NCBI RefSeq assembly: GCF_010614725.1
Contig: NZ_JAAEHL010000008.1
Location: 186,001-250,000, forward strand
DNA: 64,000 nt
Source: Flavobacterium ajazii
GTDB taxonomy: Bacteria; Bacteroidota; Bacteroidia; Flavobacteriales; Flavobacteriaceae
Reading direction: 5' to 3'
The first letter of the stretch is position 1, and the number at the start of each line of letters is the position of its first letter. The notes under the pieces are model-generated. The model had not been told where the DNA came from. It made no database searches and worked only from the letters and a program-made list of their open reading frames with translations. Positions 1 to 8,251 of the stretch are shown here, piece by piece. A program made the translations under genes and the position numbers.

Positions 1-1329
1 ATTCAGTGTAAGATTACCGTATTCCTCAATTTCTCTTGTTGTGAGTTTGTATGATAAAGTGTCATTCGATTTCTCGTAAAAATCGGTTAATGCACCCGGT
101 AAAAAAGTAAAATTGTACTTTTCAGAAGGCTCTTTTTTTAAATCGATGTATAGTTTTTGTTCAAACTCATCATATTCTGTTGTATAAGCCACTGCTGTAG
201 AGTCTTTATTGACTAATTTTATTTTTGATTTATCAAATTTAATAAGCGGTGTAGCAGTTTCCAGTGTAAATCGGTCTCTGAAATTTATAATCCCATTTTG
301 TAAAGCAGTAATATTCAGGGTGTCTTTTTTCTGGTTTTTAATTTTAAATGTAAACTTTTTATCATAGTTGTCCTTGTTGATTTCTAACGATAATGAATCT
401 ACTTTTAAAGGTTTGTACCAGACTTGTAAAGAGTCCTTTTTTGGAAATTGAGTTATAATGGTTTCAAGAACATCATTGCCATTTTTAAGCACAATTTTAG
501 GTTTCGAATCTTTAAAGTTTCGTTTTCCTTCATACGGAAGTAATAATCGGTTTCCGGAAGCCTGTATTGGTTTGAATGCTTTTAAAGGAAGCTGCTCCTT
601 GAATAATTCCAGTTCAAAAACAGTATCGTTTGGTATGGTTATAGGTTGTTTTAGGAAACCTATTTTGTCATCTTTTGGATTGAATTTATTATTGCTTCCC
701 TTGTCTTTTAATGCAACTAAAAGATATTTTCCGGCTTTAAGGTTCTCTAATCGGAAAGTGGTTAAACTGTCTAAAGTATTGGTAATATAACGTGGATTTT
801 CTTTGTAGATAACAGAGTCTTTGAATTTGTCATTAACCTCATATAACATTACAGATACAAAGTTGTCTGCATTTTTTTCATAGGAATCCTTAATTCTTCC
901 GTTTAGCGCAAGTGAATCAATATAAGAACCTGTTGAAAAAACGTATTTGAATTGATTCAACGGATTCCCTTCGTTGTTGTCAGCAATACTTTGCCCGAAA
1001 TTAAAGCTGTAAGTGGTATTAGGCTGTAAAGTGTCTTTAATCTTGATGCTGATAAATTTACTTGCGTTAGTAGGTTCAATAATTGGTGGGTTTTTCAAAG
1101 GAGGAGAAACAATCAGCTGTTTATTGGCGTTTTTAAGTTTTACATATTCATCAAACGTCAGAATGATTTCATTAGCCTTGAAATCAGTACTGAAATTTTT
1201 AGGAGAACTTGATTTTAAAATTGGAGCAAGTGTGTCTTTTAAACCTCCTGTTATGCTGCCACGCTTTGCGCAGCTTATCATTAAAAATACGAATAAAAAA
1301 GAAAAATATTTTAAACTGTTTTTCAGCAT
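1..1329 (-). CDS. Ig-like (Big_5/SbsA-type) domain lipoprotein, 3' part missing
   Basis: An open frame runs from an ATG at 1329 to the window edge without a stop, giving 443 codons. The N-terminus is a lipoprotein signal (hydrophobic stretch ending in MISC, Cys20). It is followed by a segment reading SSSPKNFSTDF...IILTFDEYVKL, then NTTYSFNFGQSIADNNEGNP, which matches the bacterial Ig-like fold (Big_5) seen in Bacteroidota surface lipoproteins. The rest is beta-rich and Lys/Asp-rich. The protein is probably anchored at the cell envelope; its specific role is unknown. The C-terminus lies outside the window. The frame is divergent from the next gene, with 169 bases between them. Family assignment is from pattern memory. 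Confidence 0.8.
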   Translation of the reverse strand, partial: MLKNSLKYFSFLFVFLMISCAKRGSITGGLKDTLAPILKSSSPKNFSTDFKANEIILTFDEYVKLKNANKQLIVSPPLKNPPIIEPTNASKFISIKIKDTLQPNTTYSFNFGQSIADNNEGNPLNQFKYVFSTGSYIDSLALNGRIKDSYEKNADNFVSVMLYEVNDKFKDSVIYKENPRYITNTLDSLTTFRLENLKAGKYLLVALKDKGSNNKFNPKDDKIGFLKQPITIPNDTVFELELFKEQLPLKAFKPIQASGNRLLLPYEGKRNFKDSKPKIVLKNGNDVLETIITQFPKKDSLQVWYKPLKVDSLSLEINKDNYDKKFTFKIKNQKKDTLNITALQNGIINFRDRFTLETATPLIKFDKSKIKLVNKDSTAVAYTTEYDEFEQKLYIDLKKEPSEKYNFTFLPGALTDFYEKSNDTLSYKLTTREIEEYGNLTLN

Positions 1330-1498
1330 AACGATTTGTGATTTAATTCCACAAAATAACAATTATATTTGCTTTAATCGAAATTTTTTATCGTTTTATT
1401 GGGTTTTGAAACTTAGCTTAAATTCAATATTTTTTTATGGTAATCTGTAATCAGTCTATAATATTCTTACATTTGAGTTAGAATTTAATATTGCAGGT

Positions 1499-2503
1499 TT
1501 GAAAAAGAATTCCTTTTTGGTATTGCTCTTCCTTTTGTTGGTTTCGTGTAATGAAAATACTAAACCAATTGTTTCATTTTACTATTGGAAAACTATTTTT
1601 AAGTTATCGGAAACTGAAAAAGAAGTTATTCATGAAAATGATGTCCGAAAAATTTATATCCGTTATTTCGACATTGATTTAAATTCGAATGATCAAAGTC
1701 CTATTCCTTTAGCTCCGGTTCGTTTTCAGGAAGCAATGAATAATTTTGATATAGTTCCTGTGGTTTATATCAAAAATAAAGTCATGCTAAAGCAAAATAT
1801 TGATTTAGAAGATTTGGCTCAAAAAACTATAAAACTGATAAATGAGATCAATTCAAAAAATAAAATTTACAACAAAGAAATTCAAATCGACTGCGACTGG
1901 ACGCTTTCAAGTAAGGACAATTATTTAAAATTTATTGAGGTTTTGAAAAAGCTTTCGCAGAAGAAACTCTCTGTAACAATACGATTGCATCAGGTAAAAT
2001 ATTTCATGAAAACCAAAATACCAAATGCTGATTCGGGAGTTTTGATGTATTATAATATGGGATCAATTGCTCCTGATTCTTTAAATTCTATTTACGATAA
2101 AAAAATCGCAGAACGTTATCTTAAAAGTTTGAAAAGATATCCGCTGCATCTTAATTTTGCTTTGCCTATATATTCCTGGGCAGTTCATATCAGAAATAAA
2201 AAAGTGATTGGACTGTGTTCAAAACTGAATGTTTCGTCTCTCAAAGAAGATAGAAATTTCGAGCAAATTAATTTGACTTTTTTTAAAGTTAAACACTCTA
2301 ATTATAAAAATGGCATTTTTTATGAAGAGAATGATTTGCTGAAAACAGAGTCTGTTTCTCAAGAAGATTTGAAAGAAATGGCTCAGGATTTGGAAGAGAA
2401 CCTGGTAGAGTCTCCAAATGAAATTATTTTTTACGACCTAGATGAATTCAATATAAAAAACTATGAAAAGAATATTTTTAAACAAATTGTTTCTTATTTC
2501 TAG
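1499..2503 (+). CDS. Unknown lipoprotein, possibly with a glycosidase-like barrel
   Basis: 334 residues starting at a TTG codon. The N-terminus is a clear lipoprotein signal (MKKNSFLVLLFLLLVSC, lipid Cys17). The body alternates short hydrophobic strands and helices: IYIRYFDIDL, IVPVVYIKN, EIQIDCDWTL, LSVTIRLHQ, SGVLMYYNMG, LNFALPIYSW. This is the rhythm of a TIM barrel, and the QIDCDW strand with nearby acidic residues resembles glycoside-hydrolase-like proteins such as DUF3142. That resemblance is inference. The 3' end overlaps the next gene by 41 bases, so the two are probably one operon, and they may work together at the cell surface. Confidence 0.7.
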   Translation: MKKNSFLVLLFLLLVSCNENTKPIVSFYYWKTIFKLSETEKEVIHENDVRKIYIRYFDIDLNSNDQSPIPLAPVRFQEAMNNFDIVPVVYIKNKVMLKQNIDLEDLAQKTIKLINEINSKNKIYNKEIQIDCDWTLSSKDNYLKFIEVLKKLSQKKLSVTIRLHQVKYFMKTKIPNADSGVLMYYNMGSIAPDSLNSIYDKKIAERYLKSLKRYPLHLNFALPIYSWAVHIRNKKVIGLCSKLNVSSLKEDRNFEQINLTFFKVKHSNYKNGIFYEENDLLKTESVSQEDLKEMAQDLEENLVESPNEIIFYDLDEFNIKNYEKNIFKQIVSYF

Positions 2504-4817
2504 TGCTTCTTTGCTTTTTGCTTACGGAGTAATATTCGCCTGTGCAGACGGAGATTTTGGGTATTTTGGAGGAGATTCCAATTTTACACCTGAAACATTT
2601 GTTGATGAATCCTATACGCCGCTTTTTTTGTCTGGTGATATTTTTTACGGAATCGGTTTTGATACCCGGCATAATTCCAGATTTAATAATGAAATCAAAT
2701 CAGACTGGAATAAATATTTAAAATCAAAAGTTGATACAACTGCCGTAAATTATTTTTTGATAGGAGAAATAGAGACGCGCTCTTATTCTGAAGAAAAGAA
2801 AGTTTCTCAAAATAAAAAGGATATTACACATCTGCATGTTTTTCTTAAAACCAAAAAGCAAAATCAGGTTGCTTTAAAATGGGGTAAAAAAATGGATTTG
2901 AAAGATGCGAAAGTTAAAAGCTTCATCGAGTTTCTATATTTGGCGCAAAAAATAGAAATGGTTTCTGTAAATACAGATTATTGGAGTTATGAGCCCGTCG
3001 TGGCTAAAACGTTTAACGATTTGAAAATGATTCAGTCTATTGAAAATGTTTACAATACAACTTCAGATCCTTTCCTGAAAAACAGATATTGGTTTTTGAC
3101 TATGAAGGCTTATTTTTATAGTAACAACAAACAGAAAGCAATTACATTTTTTAATAAAACTGAAAAATCAGTGCCGAAAAACAGTTTGTATTACAGGGCT
3201 CTGGCTTATGTTGCTGGAATTCAATATAAATCAAAACAATATGCTGTTTCGAACTATTTGTATGCTTTGGTTTTTGATAAATGTCCTGAAATGCGAATTG
3301 TTACGGCGTATAGTTTTCGTCCAAAAAATGAATCTGACTGGAATAAATCATTGGCAATGGCTAAAAATAATGATGAGAAAGCGGCACTTTGGGCTATTCA
3401 TGGTTATTATAAAGATGAAATTCAGGCGATAGAAAAGATATATGAATTAAATCCTAAAAGCCAGCATCTCGATTATTTGTTAACGAGATTGGTAAATAAA
3501 CAGGAGCAGCAAATAAATAATAACTTTTATGAAAGATCTGCCGATTATAAAATTTCAAAATATCTGACTGTAGCAGAAAATAAAGTGGAGAATAAAAATA
3601 AAATAAATGCAAAAGCTTTTGAACTGGTTACCAAAATTGCAGCAGGCGGAAATACAAAACAGCCTTATTTATGGGATATTGCTTTGGGGTATTTGCAAAT
3701 TTTAAAAGCAGATTATACAAAAGCAGATACAAATTTTGATAAAGCCGAAAAGACAATGCCAAAAACAGAACTTTCACTTTATCAACTGCGGTTGCTTCGA
3801 TTTGTAAATAATCTGAGCAAAATTGACAAGCTTACGACTAAAAATGAAAAGACAATTTTAGCTGATTTGAATTGGTTGTATCAGGAATTACCTAAGACAT
3901 ATAGGGGGCAGGAGTTTCGTTATGAAAATGCTTCGGCGTGGAGCAAGAGATATCTGGCAGCACTCTACAAAGAAGAATCAAATCCGGTTATGGCAGAATT
4001 GTTTGGAAACTCACAGGATTATTATTGGGGAGAAGGAAATTCTTTTTATGATAATGAAAAAGATTTACTGACCATGAAAAAGTTTTTGGCTAAGACAAAT
4101 AAAACTGAAATAGAGAAAATTGGTTCGGAGATTTATAGGTTGAAGCTAAAAGATGTTAATAATTTTCAGGCTGTTCAGGCGACTTTCAAAAATAAAATTA
4201 ATGAAGCTATTGGGTTTATGAAAGAAACAGATTCGATTCAGAATATTCTCTTTTTAGGAAATCCGTTTAACGGAAGTATAAAAGATTGCCACGATTGTGA
4301 TCATGCTGCTTATCAAAAGAAGAAATATTCGTTTATTGATTTTTTGAATACTATAAAAATAATGCAGGATAAAGTTGCTCAGAAAGAAGATGAGTATATG
4401 AATAATTTACTGCTTGGAAATGCATTTTATAATATTACTCATTTTGGAAACGGAAGAACTTTTTATGAAACGAATATTGTAGGCTATGGCTCAAGTCCAT
4501 ATTCTTTTAGAGATCCAATGAAAGAAATGATAACAAATTGCAGTGTTTCGAAAATGTATTATCAAAAGGCATTTGAAGCGGCTGCAACAAAAGAGCAAAA
4601 GGCAAAATGTGTTTATTTGATGGCTAAGTGCGAACGCAATCAATATTATAATGATAAATACAGTGCAGCTAAAAGCTGGTGGGAAATTCAGGATGATAAA
4701 ATTAATTTTATAGCCTGGAACGGATTTAAAACACTACAAAAAGAGTACTCAGACACAAAATACTATCAGGAGGTAATTGCAGAATGTGGTTATTTTAATA
4801 CTTATGTCAATCAATAA
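2463..4817 (+). CDS. Large exported protein with helical repeats, unknown function
   Basis: 784 residues with an N-terminal hydrophobic segment (LFLISSASLLFAYGVIFAC), either a signal peptide or a lipoprotein signal with Cys27. The mature N-terminus is aromatic and Gly-rich (GDFGYFGG), and the remainder is helical in TPR-like fashion (for example AALWAIHGYY and QPYLWDIALGYLQILKADYTKA). A CHDCDH motif near residue 610 could bind metal. The start overlaps the preceding lipoprotein gene by 41 bases and the stop lies 11 bases before the epimerase gene, so all three are likely cotranscribed. I do not recognise a characterised family; the pair looks like a conserved Bacteroidota two-gene unit. Confidence 0.75.
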   Translation: MKRIFLNKLFLISSASLLFAYGVIFACADGDFGYFGGDSNFTPETFVDESYTPLFLSGDIFYGIGFDTRHNSRFNNEIKSDWNKYLKSKVDTTAVNYFLIGEIETRSYSEEKKVSQNKKDITHLHVFLKTKKQNQVALKWGKKMDLKDAKVKSFIEFLYLAQKIEMVSVNTDYWSYEPVVAKTFNDLKMIQSIENVYNTTSDPFLKNRYWFLTMKAYFYSNNKQKAITFFNKTEKSVPKNSLYYRALAYVAGIQYKSKQYAVSNYLYALVFDKCPEMRIVTAYSFRPKNESDWNKSLAMAKNNDEKAALWAIHGYYKDEIQAIEKIYELNPKSQHLDYLLTRLVNKQEQQINNNFYERSADYKISKYLTVAENKVENKNKINAKAFELVTKIAAGGNTKQPYLWDIALGYLQILKADYTKADTNFDKAEKTMPKTELSLYQLRLLRFVNNLSKIDKLTTKNEKTILADLNWLYQELPKTYRGQEFRYENASAWSKRYLAALYKEESNPVMAELFGNSQDYYWGEGNSFYDNEKDLLTMKKFLAKTNKTEIEKIGSEIYRLKLKDVNNFQAVQATFKNKINEAIGFMKETDSIQNILFLGNPFNGSIKDCHDCDHAAYQKKKYSFIDFLNTIKIMQDKVAQKEDEYMNNLLLGNAFYNITHFGNGRTFYETNIVGYGSSPYSFRDPMKEMITNCSVSKMYYQKAFEAAATKEQKAKCVYLMAKCERNQYYNDKYSAAKSWWEIQDDKINFIAWNGFKTLQKEYSDTKYYQEVIAECGYFNTYVNQ

Positions 4818-4828
4818 ATTGTAATAAT

Positions 4829-5233
4829 ATGGTGAACAGAATTGAACATATAGGAATCGCAGTGAAAAACATGGATGATGCCAATGTTTTGTTTGAAAAA
4901 TTATTAAGTGTTGCATCATATAAAACAGAAACGGTAGAAACAGAAAAAGTTGTGACTTCTTTTTTTCAGACAGGAACTAATAAAATTGAACTTTTGATGG
5001 CAACCGACCCCGAAAGTCCAATTGCGAAGTTTTTAGAGAAAAAAGGAGAGGGAATACATCATATTGCTTTTGATGTTGATGATATTTTTAGAGAAATAGA
5101 ACGTTTGAAAAAAGAAGGTTTTGTTCTTATAAACGATGTTCCCAAAAAAGGTGCCGATAATAAATTAGTAGTTTTTTTACATCCTAAGAACATAAATGGT
5201 GTTCTTGTTGAACTTTGTCAGGAAATTAGATGA
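4829..5233 (+). CDS. mce: Methylmalonyl-CoA epimerase
   Basis: 134 residues, the usual length for the family. It interconverts (R)- and (S)-methylmalonyl-CoA in the propionate/succinyl-CoA route. The vicinal-oxygen-chelate fold is visible as two halves: the N-terminal strand IEHIGIAVKNMDDA with a metal-binding His, and the second half GIHHIAFDVDDI followed by VVFLHPKNINGVLVEL, which carries the second His and the C-terminal Glu. Cytoplasmic. It begins 11 bases after the preceding unknown gene, so it is probably the last gene of that operon. No mutase gene is in the window. Confidence 0.93.
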   Translation: MVNRIEHIGIAVKNMDDANVLFEKLLSVASYKTETVETEKVVTSFFQTGTNKIELLMATDPESPIAKFLEKKGEGIHHIAFDVDDIFREIERLKKEGFVLINDVPKKGADNKLVVFLHPKNINGVLVELCQEIR

Positions 5234-5326
5234 TTTTTTTGAATGTAATAATTGATTGATAATCAATTTGATTTCAAAGAAGAATTGTTAATATTGAAAT
5301 TAAGTATAAATGATAGTGCAAAATAT

Positions 5327-5357
5327 TTGGAGCAAATAAAAAATAGTAGTAATATTG
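5327..5357 (+). promoter_or_regulatory. Promoter of the CAU tRNA gene
   Basis: TTG at 5327-5329, 20 bases, then TAATATTG at 5350-5357. This fits the Bacteroidota TTG-N19/20-TAnnTTTG consensus with one mismatch. The predicted transcription start lies about 7 bases upstream of the tRNA 5' end at 5371. Confidence 0.65.
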
Positions 5358-5370
5358 CAAACTCTTAACC

Positions 5371-5444
5371 GGTCCTATAGCTCAGCTGGTTAGAGCACCT
5401 GACTCATAATCAGGTGGTCCCTGGTTCGAGCCCAGGTGGGACCA
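5371..5444 (+). tRNA. tRNA with CAU anticodon (elongator Met or lysidine-type Ile2)
   Basis: A 74-base cloverleaf. Acceptor arms GGTCCTA and TGGGACC pair, the D-arm is AGCTCAGCTGGTTAGAGC, the anticodon stem is CCTGA/TCAGG with loop CTCATAA, and the T-arm is CCTGG-TTCGAGC-CCAGG. The discriminator is A and no 3' CCA is encoded. A CAU anticodon can be read by MetRS or, after TilS lysidine modification, by IleRS. The acceptor stem looks more like the B. subtilis Ile2 type (GGACCTT) than its elongator Met, so I lean to Ile2 without certainty. It has its own promoter and terminator, so it is a single-gene transcript. Confidence 0.92.
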
Positions 5445-5450
5445 CAAAAA

Positions 5451-5483
5451 AAAAGCTTCATAATTTTTTATGAAGCTTTTTTT
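5451..5483 (+). terminator. Rho-independent terminator of the CAU tRNA
   Basis: A 13-base-pair perfect stem (AAAAGCTTCATAA / TTATGAAGCTTTT) with a TTTT loop, followed by more Ts. It starts 6 bases after the tRNA. Confidence 0.88.
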
Positions 5484-5515
5484 GTTTTTGGGTAATGTTT
5501 TTTGAATAAAAAGCA

Positions 5516-5523
5516 TACATTTG
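5516..5523 (+). promoter_or_regulatory. Candidate -7 element for the small membrane protein
   Basis: TACATTTG matches TAnnTTTG exactly, about 90 bases before the ATG at 5614. No well-spaced TTG was found upstream, so this is a half-supported promoter. Confidence 0.4.
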
Positions 5524-5613
5524 TGGCAGATTTTTGTGAAAGAACCACGCTTTTGTAGAAATTCAAACAAAACATTTTTAGTATTATTCTAAGATTTTAA
5601 ATTGTCCCATTCT

Positions 5614-5862
5614 ATGAAAATACCAGGTAAAATTGCAATTTTGTTGCTGATGTTGTTTAATGCGGTAATGGTTTTTGCTGAATCAGCTTCAACTCCCCCG
5701 CCTCCTTCTACTGCTAAAGGAGCTGCAGTTGCAGCAGGTCCTCCTCCTACTCCCGAGGTGCCAATTAATGGTGATTTCTTGTATGGATTAATTACAGCAG
5801 GTTTGTTGTTAGGGATTTGTGTAATATATAAACATAAACTAAAAATAAAAGCTTCAGTATAA
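5614..5862 (+). CDS. Small proline-rich membrane protein, unknown
   Basis: 82 residues from the ATG at 5614; an in-frame TTG at 5602 would add four residues but the ATG places the lysine directly before the hydrophobic core. It has an N-terminal signal peptide (IAILLLMLFNAVMVFA), a short linker with two proline clusters (TPPPPST and GPPPTPEV), and one C-terminal membrane helix (FLYGLITAGLLLGICVIY) followed by a basic tail. Similar small proteins are common in Flavobacterium and are often present in several paralogues. Function unknown; it is monocistronic between the tRNA terminator and its own terminator. Confidence 0.75.
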   Translation: MKIPGKIAILLLMLFNAVMVFAESASTPPPPSTAKGAAVAAGPPPTPEVPINGDFLYGLITAGLLLGICVIYKHKLKIKASV

Positions 5863-5878
5863 AACTGAAGCTTTTTTT
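5847..5878 (+). terminator. Terminator after the small membrane protein
   Basis: Stem AAAAGCTTCAGT / ACTGAAGCTTTT (12 base pairs, loop ATAAA) followed by a T-run; it overlaps the stop codon region. It may also serve ribE, which converges from the right. Confidence 0.85.
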
Positions 5879-5895
5879 ATAAATGTTTGTCGGGA

Positions 5896-6486
5896 CTATT
5901 TATTTATAGCGTATAATTTTGAAATATATTTTCCGACAACATCAAATTCTAAATTTATTTTAGTACCAATTTTAAAATTTTTGAAATTGGTGTTTTCAAA
6001 AGTATAAGGTATTATCGAAACGCTGAATTCGTTGGTTTTAGAATTTACGACAGTTAGACTGACGCCGTTTACGGTTATTGAGCCTTTTTCGATGGTGATG
6101 TTGCTTAAATTTTTGTCGTATTCAAATGTGTAATTCCAGCTTCCGTTTGCTTCTTCGATTTTGCTGCAGGTTCCGGTTTGGTCAACATGACCTTGTACAA
6201 TATGTCCGTCAAGACGGTCGCCAAGCTTCATTCCTCTTTCCAAATTAACAATATCATTGATCTTCCAGTCGCCAATGTTGGTTTTTAAAATAGTCTCGTT
6301 AATAGCTGTTACGGTATAAAACGTGTCTTTTATGGTGACTACTGTCAGGCAGATTCCGTTGTGGGAAACACTTTGGTCGATTTTTAATTCGTTTGTAATA
6401 GAAGAGTCTATCGTAATATGGAGGTTGTTCTGGTCTTTCTGTATTTCGTGAATCCTTCCTAAGGTTTCTATGATTCCTGTAAACAT
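5896..6486 (-). CDS. ribE: Riboflavin synthase, alpha subunit
   Basis: 196 residues. It dismutates two 6,7-dimethyl-8-ribityllumazine molecules to riboflavin. The N-terminal MFTGIIETLG signature is diagnostic. The two tandem lumazine-binding repeats are visible: the first half contains SVSHNGICLTVV and the second ITVNGVSLTVV, with GRLDGHIVQGHVDQTG-like residues (here GDRLDGHIVQGHVDQTG) at the junction. Cytoplasmic. It is divergent from pdxA with only 57 bases between the two start codons, and their -7 elements lie 5 bases apart. No FMN riboswitch-like structure could fit in so short a leader. No other riboflavin gene is nearby. Confidence 0.96.
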   Translation of the reverse strand: MFTGIIETLGRIHEIQKDQNNLHITIDSSITNELKIDQSVSHNGICLTVVTIKDTFYTVTAINETILKTNIGDWKINDIVNLERGMKLGDRLDGHIVQGHVDQTGTCSKIEEANGSWNYTFEYDKNLSNITIEKGSITVNGVSLTVVNSKTNEFSVSIIPYTFENTNFKNFKIGTKINLEFDVVGKYISKLYAINK

Positions 6487-6502
6487 TGTTGGTTTATTTT
6501 AC

Positions 6503-6523
6503 TAAATTTGCACATCAAAATTA
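6503..6523. promoter_or_regulatory. Back-to-back divergent -7 elements for pdxA (+) and ribE (-)
   Basis: TAAATTTG on the plus strand at 6503-6510 (for pdxA, ATG at 6544) and TAATTTTG on the minus strand at 6523-6516 (for ribE, ATG at 6486). Both match TAnnTTTG exactly and are separated by 5 bases. Confidence 0.6.
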
Positions 6524-6543
6524 GTAATAAATAATTGGAGGTC

Positions 6544-7593
6544 ATGAATAAAAAAGCAGAAAATATAATTGTTGGAATTTCAGTCGGAGATTTAAATGGT
6601 ATTGGAAGCGAAGTTATCTTGAAAACATTCGAAGATTCCCGTATGTTAGAATTGTGTACGCCCGTTATTTTTGCAAATGCCAAGATACTTTCTTTTGTTA
6701 AAAAGAGTTTTACCTCTACGGTTCAGTTTCATGGCGTAGATAAATTAGATCAGGTGATTCCGGGAAAAGTAAATGTTTATAATCTTTGGAAAGAAGGGGT
6801 TGATATTAATTTAGGGACAAATGATGAAAAAATAGGTCAATATGCTATTAAATCGTTTGTTGCAGCTACCAAGGCTTTGAAAGAAGGAGAGATTGATGTT
6901 TTGTTGACAGCTCCAATAAATAAATATAATATCCAGTCGGAAGATTTTAAATTTCCCGGGCATACAGACTATCTGGATCAGGAGCTTGAAGGCGATGCGC
7001 TAATGATGATGGTTCATGATGATTTGAGAGTTGGGTTGCTGACGGATCATGTTCCTTTGAATGAAGTTTCTTCTCATTTGACTGAAGAATTAATTGCAAG
7101 AAAAATCGAAACTGTCAGAAAATCATTAATTCAGGATTTTAGTATTGTAAAGCCTAAAATTGCTGTATTGAGCTTAAATCCACATGCTGGTGATGGAGGT
7201 GTAATAGGAAAAGAGGATGATTTAGTGTTGAAGCCAGTTTTAAAGAAAATATTTGATGCCGGGACTATGGTTTTTGGCCCTTTTCCTGCAGATGGTTTTT
7301 TTGGAAGCGGTCAGTATGAAAAATATGATGCAGTTGTGGCAACATATCATGATCAGGGATTGATTCCTTTTAAAACATTGTCATTTGGGAAAGGAGTAAA
7401 TTATACTGCAGGTCTGAATAAAGTAAGGACTTCTCCTGATCATGGTACAGCTTATGATATTGCAGGAAAAGATATGGCAGATTATAATTCTTTTAAAGAA
7501 GCAGTTTATCTGGCAATTGATGTATTTCGTTCGCGCAATCAGTATGAGGAGATTAGCAAAAAAACTCTTAAAATAAAAGAAAAACAGTTATAA
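6544..7593 (+). CDS. pdxA: 4-hydroxythreonine-4-phosphate dehydrogenase
   Basis: 349 residues from the ATG at 6544; an in-frame TTG at 6535 exists but MNKKAENIIVGISVGDLNGIGSEV is the typical N-terminus. It performs the NAD-dependent oxidation of 4-phosphohydroxy-L-threonine in DXP-dependent pyridoxal phosphate synthesis. Family landmarks are GDLNGIGSEV, the metal-binding His in FPGHTDYL, SLNPHAGDGG, and the second metal His in ATYHDQGLIPFK, ending with RTSPDHGTAYDIAG. Cytoplasmic homodimer. It diverges from ribE, a second cofactor-synthesis gene. Confidence 0.96.
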   Translation: MNKKAENIIVGISVGDLNGIGSEVILKTFEDSRMLELCTPVIFANAKILSFVKKSFTSTVQFHGVDKLDQVIPGKVNVYNLWKEGVDINLGTNDEKIGQYAIKSFVAATKALKEGEIDVLLTAPINKYNIQSEDFKFPGHTDYLDQELEGDALMMMVHDDLRVGLLTDHVPLNEVSSHLTEELIARKIETVRKSLIQDFSIVKPKIAVLSLNPHAGDGGVIGKEDDLVLKPVLKKIFDAGTMVFGPFPADGFFGSGQYEKYDAVVATYHDQGLIPFKTLSFGKGVNYTAGLNKVRTSPDHGTAYDIAGKDMADYNSFKEAVYLAIDVFRSRNQYEEISKKTLKIKEKQL

Positions 7594-7636
7594 ACAAAAA
7601 AAGGTGAATAAGATTATTAGTTTTATAATAATTTTA

Positions 7637-7644
7637 TATCTTTG
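7637..7644 (+). promoter_or_regulatory. -7 element of the DUF177-rpmF-fabH block
   Basis: TATCTTTG, an exact TAnnTTTG match, about 55 bases upstream of the DUF177 start. At the right distance for -33 there is ATTA rather than TTG, so the upstream half is weak. Confidence 0.5.
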
Positions 7645-7699
7645 CACCCCAATTCAGGTATCTGAGTTTTAGATCCTAATTGTACAAATTGATGTTGAA

Positions 7700-8242
7700 A
7701 TGAGCAAGACAAAAGAATTTTTAATTCCTTTCGTAGGGTTAAAGCTGGGAAAACACAATTTTGAATATCAAATAAATAAGAAGTTCTTTGAGGACTTTGA
7801 TTACGATGAATTTCAAAATTCAGATATCAAAGTCGGTTTAGTTTTGGACAAGAAAAGCAATATGCTGGAGTTGGATTTTAAACATAAAGGTACGGTAAAT
7901 GTTCCTTGTGATCTGACCAGTGAAGATTTTGATTTGCCTGTGAAAGGAAAGATGAAACTCATCGTTCGTTTTGGAGAAGAATTTAATAATGATAATGAAG
8001 AATTGCTGATCTTGCCTCATGGTGAATTTGAAATAGATGTGGCGCAGTACATTTTTGAGATGATTGCATTGTCAATTCCTCAAAAAAGAGTTCATCCAGG
8101 AGTGAAAGACGGGACTTTAAAAACTGAAGCCTTGTCAAAACTAAATGAGTTAAAAGTCAGAGAAGCAAAAGAAGAGAGTAAACAAGAAGAAGATATTGAC
8201 CCGCGTTGGGAAAAATTAAAAAAACTATTAACGGATAAATAA
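7700..8242 (+). CDS. DUF177 / YceD family protein
   Basis: 180 residues. YceD-family proteins are nearly always encoded just before ribosomal protein L32 and are linked to 23S rRNA accumulation or ribosome assembly; the exact activity is not settled. Seen here: the conserved central segment NVPCDLTSEDFDLPVKGKMKL with its Cys, a C-terminal DPRWEKLKKLL tail, and an acidic/basic linker. It is 9 bases ahead of rpmF, exactly the expected arrangement, so the two are cotranscribed from the promoter at 7637. Confidence 0.9.
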   Translation: MSKTKEFLIPFVGLKLGKHNFEYQINKKFFEDFDYDEFQNSDIKVGLVLDKKSNMLELDFKHKGTVNVPCDLTSEDFDLPVKGKMKLIVRFGEEFNNDNEELLILPHGEFEIDVAQYIFEMIALSIPQKRVHPGVKDGTLKTEALSKLNELKVREAKEESKQEEDIDPRWEKLKKLLTDK

Positions 8243-8251
8243 TATAGTAAA

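Noticed and set aside
458..1450. Plus-strand ORFs of 110 and 145 codons over the Ig-like lipoprotein
   Set aside because: They are antisense shadows of a continuous minus-strand frame with a lipoprotein signal.
5382..5570. Minus-strand ORF of 62 codons across the CAU tRNA
   Set aside because: Its C-terminal end (WSHLGSNQGPPDYESGA) is the antisense translation of the tRNA. Such ORFs are a well-known annotation artefact.
6487..6543. FMN riboswitch upstream of ribE
   Set aside because: The leader is far too short and has no riboswitch-like conserved segments.
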